A DNA stretch of 21,821 bases from the NCBI RefSeq assembly GCF_001186125.1, contig NW_014039928.1, forward strand, positions 557-22,377. Direction: 5' to 3'. Positions 18,251 through 21,821 of the stretch are shown here, one piece after another (position 1 is the stretch's first letter; each line of letters opens with the position of its first letter). Both the position numbers and the translations under genes were made by a program. The notes beneath the pieces are model-generated. The model made no database searches, had not been told where the DNA came from, and worked only from the letters and a program-made list of their open reading frames with translations. This DNA comes from Sphaeroforma arctica JP610. Lineage: Eukaryota > Opisthokonta > Ichthyosporea > Ichthyophonida.

Positions 18251-18600
18251 CATTTGTCTGACGTTAATTTCATTTGCAGGTAACACTGGTAGGTTGCAAT
18301 GTACATCAGGAGGTATATTCGCATTGGTATCTAGAAGGTCTGCAAGTGACTCTCTGAAACCTTCTTATTCATGCTCTGGGTCCTCGTCATGTGGTGTGAG
18401 GTGCGATTCCCATTTTGCATCCGTTGGTATAAGTGGGTTGATTAAGTCCGCTATGCATAAACCTATGTATGGTAGGATGTCCATACCTAGAAGTATTGGT
18501 GTCTTATTTTCAGGTATGTCAAATACTTCGAAACTCTGAGAAGTTTTTTTACCTCCATAGTTAATGTCACAAACTTCTGTTGATCCCGTGCGGTGCAAAT
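18250..18600 (-). pseudogene. A2 protease, C-terminal part
   Basis: Open segment 18365-18598 reads TGSTEVCDINYGGKKTSQSF, then FDIPENKTPILLGMDILPYI. The LLGMDIL motif is the second half of the retropepsin fold. This is followed by ADLINPLIPTDAKWESHLTP and the acidic HDEDPEHE linker. It matches A1 5755-6060 at high identity. The DSG active-site part present in A1 and A3 is not seen here; unrelated sequence adjoins at about 18600. Plus frame 18063-18539 is a shadow. Confidence 0.87.
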
Positions 18601-18975
18601 GTATGTATTTATTTCTGATCTCACCTTTGGTTTTATACCTAAGGTGTTTGTGCTAGTGTTCAGCCGCTTGGGCTGGCCAGATTAAAAACTCATATGGTCA
18701 GTATGAGAAACCATATGCCGAACACTTTAACACTTCGATGATTTTCTATTTCAACTTCTCTGCAACTAAAACTCACGCTGATCTAATTTTTTTTCCCGCA
18801 TAGGTTGTGACTCACATAGAACCGCAGCTATTACTAGAATGTTGCTGTTGACAGGCTTAATCCACTCTCGGGAATCGGTTGAGAAACTTAGTCTGCTTTC
18901 GGAACTCTGATGACTTAGCTCTCGGGAGTGAACTAACTCTGATAACTTCCATAAATCAAAGATGGGTTCTTGCTG
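18600..18975. other. unmatched block inside A2, possible insertion
   Basis: About 370 bp lying between protease and gag of A2 with no match to the same interval of A1 or A3. It has two hairpins: CACCTTTGGT/ACCTAAGGTG (18622-18646, 9 of 10 pairs, 5-base loop) and CATATGGT/ACCATATG (18691-18717). Words CTCTCGGGA and CTCTGAT(G/A)AC occur twice near 18868-18945. It may be a small inserted element or a diverged part of the family; terminal inverted repeats were looked for but not found. Confidence 0.45.
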
Positions 18976-19745
18976 TAAAATCTGGCTTGGGAAACTTCTC
19001 CAATAGATGGTCTACTGGATGTGATCTGAGTCCGTCAATAATGATTCTATTGAACTGCTCAGGATCGTTGAAGTGTCTAGTTGCATGTGTCTCAGAATCT
19101 CTCAGATTGTTGAGTACTGATTTGGTCTTCTCCGTTGCACTAGTGCTGGGTACTGACACAGAGGCATTGACTTAGCTAAGAACATATCACTACATTGTGT
19201 AGTGAACTCTGTGATATCTTCACAGTTTTCCATTCTAAAGAAACTATCCTTAGGCATCTTTGGACATTAAGAAGTCTTGAGCAATTTCTTAAGAGATGGT
19301 TCGTTTATCTGATCGCCTAAACGTGAACGCATGAGCTCTAGCTCACTAATGTACAGTCTGATCATCTGTATGAGTTTGTCTTCCTCATCATCACCACAAC
19401 CATTAATCGCTTGATCGTATCGTCGTCTGAGCTCCGCATCCACTAGTGGCATACGGCGCTCTGGCTGTTGATCATGGATGCTTACCCTCATCTTGTGCAG
19501 AGTTGGTATGGGCACAGGTGCTGTTTGCTCTTACTTAGACACAAACCGACTCACCAAGACATGATTGCCTTGACAGATACTCTTGTCTATTTCAAGATGC
19601 ATAAAACCCTAAATCGGCTAAGCTGGGTACCCCCGCCGGTGTAGGCTGATTCAAACTACTGCCCGGGCTTGACTTCCCCATTGGGCTAACTCCCACGTCA
19701 CCCTCCTCCCCCACCGTACACGTTTGTTCTCGTTGCTGTTGGCAT
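18956..19745 (-). pseudogene. A2 gag
   Basis: On the minus strand an ATG at 19745 (ATGCCAACAGCAACGAG) matches the gag start of A3 (7631). It is followed by MPIPTLHKMRVSIHDQQPER, VDAELRRRYDQAINGCGDDE and ISELELMRSRLGDQINEPSL (19267-19515), and the segment 18956-19159 with KTKSVLNNLRDSETHATRHF and DPEQFNRIIIDGL. These match A3 7860-8390 along the length. Capsid-like domain; no zinc knuckle is seen in this copy. Broken. Confidence 0.87.
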
Positions 19746-19998
19746 TTTCAGATATCTGCGTGGTGTGTGGGTGTTAGTGAATTATTCATAAAGACTCTGG
19801 TTATATTTTGTGCGAAAGCGCGCACTTCATCCCCCGTCTTTAGTAATAATTTAAATATAAGAAATTTTGATTTGTTTTACTTACTGTTATAGTGTTGTTG
19901 CTTTGCTGCACTTCCGCTGGAAGTGTTTACCGTGCTGTATGGCCCGGTAGCTTGTTGCTTTGTTCCCTGTATTTATGAGGGATAAAAACTGTGTTTGT
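19746..19998. other. A2 leader end and unassigned AT-rich stretch
   Basis: 19746-19790 on the minus strand resembles the last 45 bp of the A3 leader. From about 19791 similarity ends and no family A LTR follows. The rest is AT-rich with a perfect short hairpin CACTTCC-GCT-GGAAGTG at 19909-19925. No gene is recognised. Confidence 0.5.
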
Positions 19999-20262
19999 TA
20001 GTCAAGCTTATTCCGTCATATGTGACGTCATATGTTCTTATTCCGTCACTAGTGCTATTCCGTCAAGTGAGAAACTATTTTTCATGTGATCTTAATGAGA
20101 TGTTCGGTTCTAGTGACGTCACCTGGATAATTTTGGTCCTAGTGATGTCACTGTGGAAGTTCGGTCCTTTTGACTTCACCTTTTTGTATGTCCGGTCCAC
20201 TGGACATGCGTGGTCTTGTACCGAACTGCTAATTTATATAAGATTCGGTCTCTCAAGGCGAT
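19999..20262 (+). promoter_or_regulatory. CRE-like repeat array with TATA box (candidate promoter or LTR U3)
   Basis: TTCCGTCA occurs three times (20011, 20041, 20058). TGACGTCA, the CREB/ATF-type palindrome, occurs at 20023-20030 and 20114-20121 (the latter within perfect GTGACGTCAC), with a variant TGATGTCA at 20143-20150. From 20103 four degenerate ~30-bp units begin with (T/C)(T/C)(C/T)GGT(T/C)C (20103, 20132, 20160, 20191), the first three each followed by a CRE-like word. TTATATAAG at about 20234-20242 could be a TATA box. A hairpin and AATAAATAAA follow within about 45 bp, so a short U3-R-like arrangement is possible. Direction and activity are inference. Confidence 0.5.
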
Positions 20263-20395
20263 ATTAACGCCTTAGAATAAATAAACGCGTAGGTAAATTC
20301 TAAGTATTGCGAAAATTTCAAAGTAAATAAACGAAATGAAACTTTTATTAAAGTAGTTCTGGTTGTAGTACCTCGTAAGGTATAGATACGCTGAG
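20239..20395. repeat. direct repeat, copy 1 (pair with 21261-21410)
   Basis: Starts TAAGATTCGGTCTCTCAAGG and ends near CTGAG. About 115 bp are nearly identical to the second copy (offset 1022 bp), and the last ~45 bp are alignable with gaps. It includes the stem-loop AAGGCG...CGCCTT at 20255-20273 and then AATAAATAAA at 20276. The minus-strand frame discussed at 20350-20517 ends inside it, and the TATA-like sequence of the upstream array overlaps its left edge. It could be an LTR or terminal repeat of a small element, or a duplicated gene end. Confidence 0.85.
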
Positions 20396-20517
20396 CACAT
20401 CTGGCTCATATGCCACAGGTGTAGCGCTCGAGTCTTTACGTTCTTCGGGCGTAATTGCCTGTCGACGTTTTGTCCACTTCTGTAGGGCTTCAGTAATTCC
20501 CGGAGAAACATGCTCGC
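20350..20517 (-). other. unassigned minus-strand open frame, hydrophilic
   Basis: A frame without its own ATG reads EHVSPGITEALQKWTKRRQA, then ITPEERKDSSATPVAYEPDV and LSVSIPYEVLQPELL before a stop near 20350. It looks more protein-like than the overlapping ATG frame 20272-20511, which is Tyr/Phe-rich and passes into the 3' repeat. No family is recognised. It lies between the two direct repeats, on the same strand as the Ser/Thr/Glu-rich frame. If this is an LTR-type element it would be a fossil gag-like remnant; if host DNA, a terminal exon. Confidence 0.3.
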
Positions 20518-20589
20518 GTAAGTGCTGTGTATGCTTTCATCTATACTATCGATCTACATGTTCAACAGTCAAGTCTTTCATAAGGATGG

Positions 20590-21066
20590 TTAACTGATTC
20601 TTAAGGTTTCAGTGTTTTCAGTAATTAACTTACGTATGCGTGCTGACTTAGTAGTCTCGGACGTAGATTCGGGTTTGCTACTTGAGCTTGCCTCCTCTTC
20701 TGGGTCCGTTATAGGTTCCTTCTGAGATTTGTCCTTGTCCCCTATAATTGAGGACTCCCTTATAATTGGGAACTTTTCTTTCTGAGTTTCGTCAGAAGAA
20801 TTGGTTGGGTCGTCTTGAGACGTGTCCCTTGTTTCACTTCTTGGCTTCGTAAATGCAATCTTTGAAGTTGAGGTAATAGTTGGCTCTCGGGCTCTGTCAG
20901 TGGGAATTGTCTCATTAATCGGAGTGGCTACATCCTTATCTGAAGCATTGTCCTGTTGACTATTATTGTCGGAGGCAAGTGCTTTGGCTACTGTGCGGTT
21001 AAACGCATCGGTAGCGGCGGCGGATGCTTCTGAGGCAGCAGTAGCTGCGGCAGTGCTCGGCTTCTA
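20590..21066 (-). other. Ser/Thr/Glu-rich open frame, 158 codons, unknown
   Basis: An open minus-strand frame with no in-frame ATG. It begins KPSTAAATAASEASAAATDA (Ala-rich), then AKALASDNNSQQDNASDKDV, and later KSQKEPITDPEEEASSSSKP and ESTSETTKSARIRK. It is hydrophilic and likely disordered, with no membrane segment. Just upstream on the strand another frame reads KKDNTPSKKRRAEKKMMEIE, a possible nuclear-localisation-like basic patch. A donor-like GTAAGT lies at 20628-20633 (minus), so an exon is conceivable. It is enclosed by direct repeats, so a small retroelement is equally possible. Function unknown. Confidence 0.35.
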
Positions 21067-21260
21067 TCTCCATCATCTTCTTTTCAGCTCTACGCTTCTT
21101 AGAAGGAGTATTGTCTTTCTTGGTTATAATATTAACTTATGACAACTAGCTTGTCTCTTAAAGACTAGCTTGGACAAGAAAAAAATAATTGTGGTAGTTC
21201 ATCTACCTTTACGCTTAAGTAGTCTAAGTAATTTAATACCTTTGCTAACTTTAAAATGTG

Positions 21261-21410
21261 TAAGATTCGGTCTCTCAAGGCGATATTATCGCCTTAGAAT
21301 AAATAAACGCGTAGGTAAACTCTAAGTATCGTGAAAATTTCAAAGTAAATAAACGAAATGAGACTATTAGTAAAGTTAGGTATGCCTCGTGAAAACCGCA
21401 ATACTCTGAG
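21261..21410. repeat. direct repeat, copy 2
   Basis: Second copy of the 20239-20395 repeat. Its stem-loop at 21277-21295 is a perfect AAGGCGAT/ATCGCCTT (8-bp stem, 3-base loop), followed by AATAAATAAA, as in copy 1. The TATA-like and CRE-like sequence that precedes copy 1 is absent before this copy; the bases there read AAAATGTG. Confidence 0.85.
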
Positions 21411-21821
21411 GGATTGTGAGGCTGAGACATTGCCTATATATAATCCTCTCAGTACTGTTTCTGCCGAAGTGATTTTATTTAATGTTTCGTTGTCGCTCTA
21501 TTAGAAACTATGGTATGTTTTGTTGGGGCGATTCTGAGAGACTCATAAAACCCTATCTTTAGAAAAAATAAAGAAAAAAGAAGAAAAAAATACTCTTGAT
21601 ATCCTTCGTTATTGTCTTAACCAATAACTTGTGTAAACTTCGATGGAAATTACTAGGTTTCAAACTATATTAAACTAAAATACAATTTAGTCAGTTAGGA
21701 TTTAGTAGTAGTAGCTTATGTAAGAATGATCGGGACTGCCTCTTGTTAAGAGCCTAAATATCCTCGATCACACAGGGCGTACCTCTAGCTGTTCTTTATT
21801 GAATAATTTTCACTAGAAGTA
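21411..21821. other. AT-rich end of window, nothing recognised
   Basis: About 410 bp. It has a TATATATAA word at about 21441, and an A/G-rich run at 21561-21590 (30 bases, one T). No long frame, no match to the retroelements in the window. Confidence 0.55.

Larger units (their letters stand above)
17225..19790 (-). mobile_element. Ty3/gypsy fossil, family A copy 2 (A2), broken
   Basis: On the minus strand it shows leader end, gag, protease, RT/RNase H, a 3' non-coding stretch with purine tract, and part of a 3' LTR. Each part matches A1 and A3. No integrase is recognised in this copy and no second LTR is seen to its right. An unmatched ~370-bp block (18600-18975) separates protease from gag. 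It is partial and broken. Confidence 0.87.

Overview
This window is repeat-rich eukaryotic DNA. It holds no bacterial-style operons, ribosome binding sites, CRISPR array, rRNA or convincing tRNA, and I find no clear single-copy host gene. About 15 kb of the 21.8 kb (roughly 2.06-17.4 kb, then on to 19.8 kb) is a pile-up of broken Ty3/gypsy LTR retrotransposon copies of the chromovirus type, meaning that chromodomain-like sequence follows the integrase. The host cannot be named from sequence alone. An LTR-rich protist or alga would fit, but that is a guess.

Layout. 1-2056: AT-rich flank with short tandem repeats (30-bp, 18-bp and 50-bp units) and no recognised gene apart from a small frame coding a KQVKRP-type hexapeptide repeat. 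2057-7484: family A copy 1 (A1, minus strand), with two ~300-bp LTRs around gag, protease, RT, RNase H, integrase and a chromodomain remnant. 7485-10412: family A copy 3 (A3, plus strand), head-to-head with A1, with leader, gag with a zinc knuckle, protease and RT; part of its RT is tandemly repeated. 10413-11181: LTR-like or non-coding sequence with a 187-bp-period repeat and a 14-base C run that reads as a G14 polypurine tract on the minus strand. 11182-17224: family B (minus strand), a second and distinct chromovirus with a long gag, a DTG protease, RT, a Dam-methyltransferase-like segment where RNase H would be expected, an HHCC/DD35E integrase and a doubled chromodomain. 17225-19790: family A copy 2 (A2, minus strand), with a partial LTR, RT/RNase H, protease and gag. 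19791-21821: a different region with a CRE-like (TGACGTCA) promoter array and TATA box, then two ~155-bp direct repeats 1022 bp apart that flank a minus-strand Ser/Thr/Glu-rich open frame of unknown origin.

All retroelement copies look broken, each with several breaks, and are treated as fossils. The two A1 LTRs differ at about 20-25 of 300 positions by eye, so A1 is not a very recent insertion. The most unusual points are the Dam-like domain between RT and integrase in family B, the doubled chromodomain of family B, the recurrence of tandem duplications of many sizes across the window, and the promoter-like array with its flanking repeats at 20-21.4 kb.
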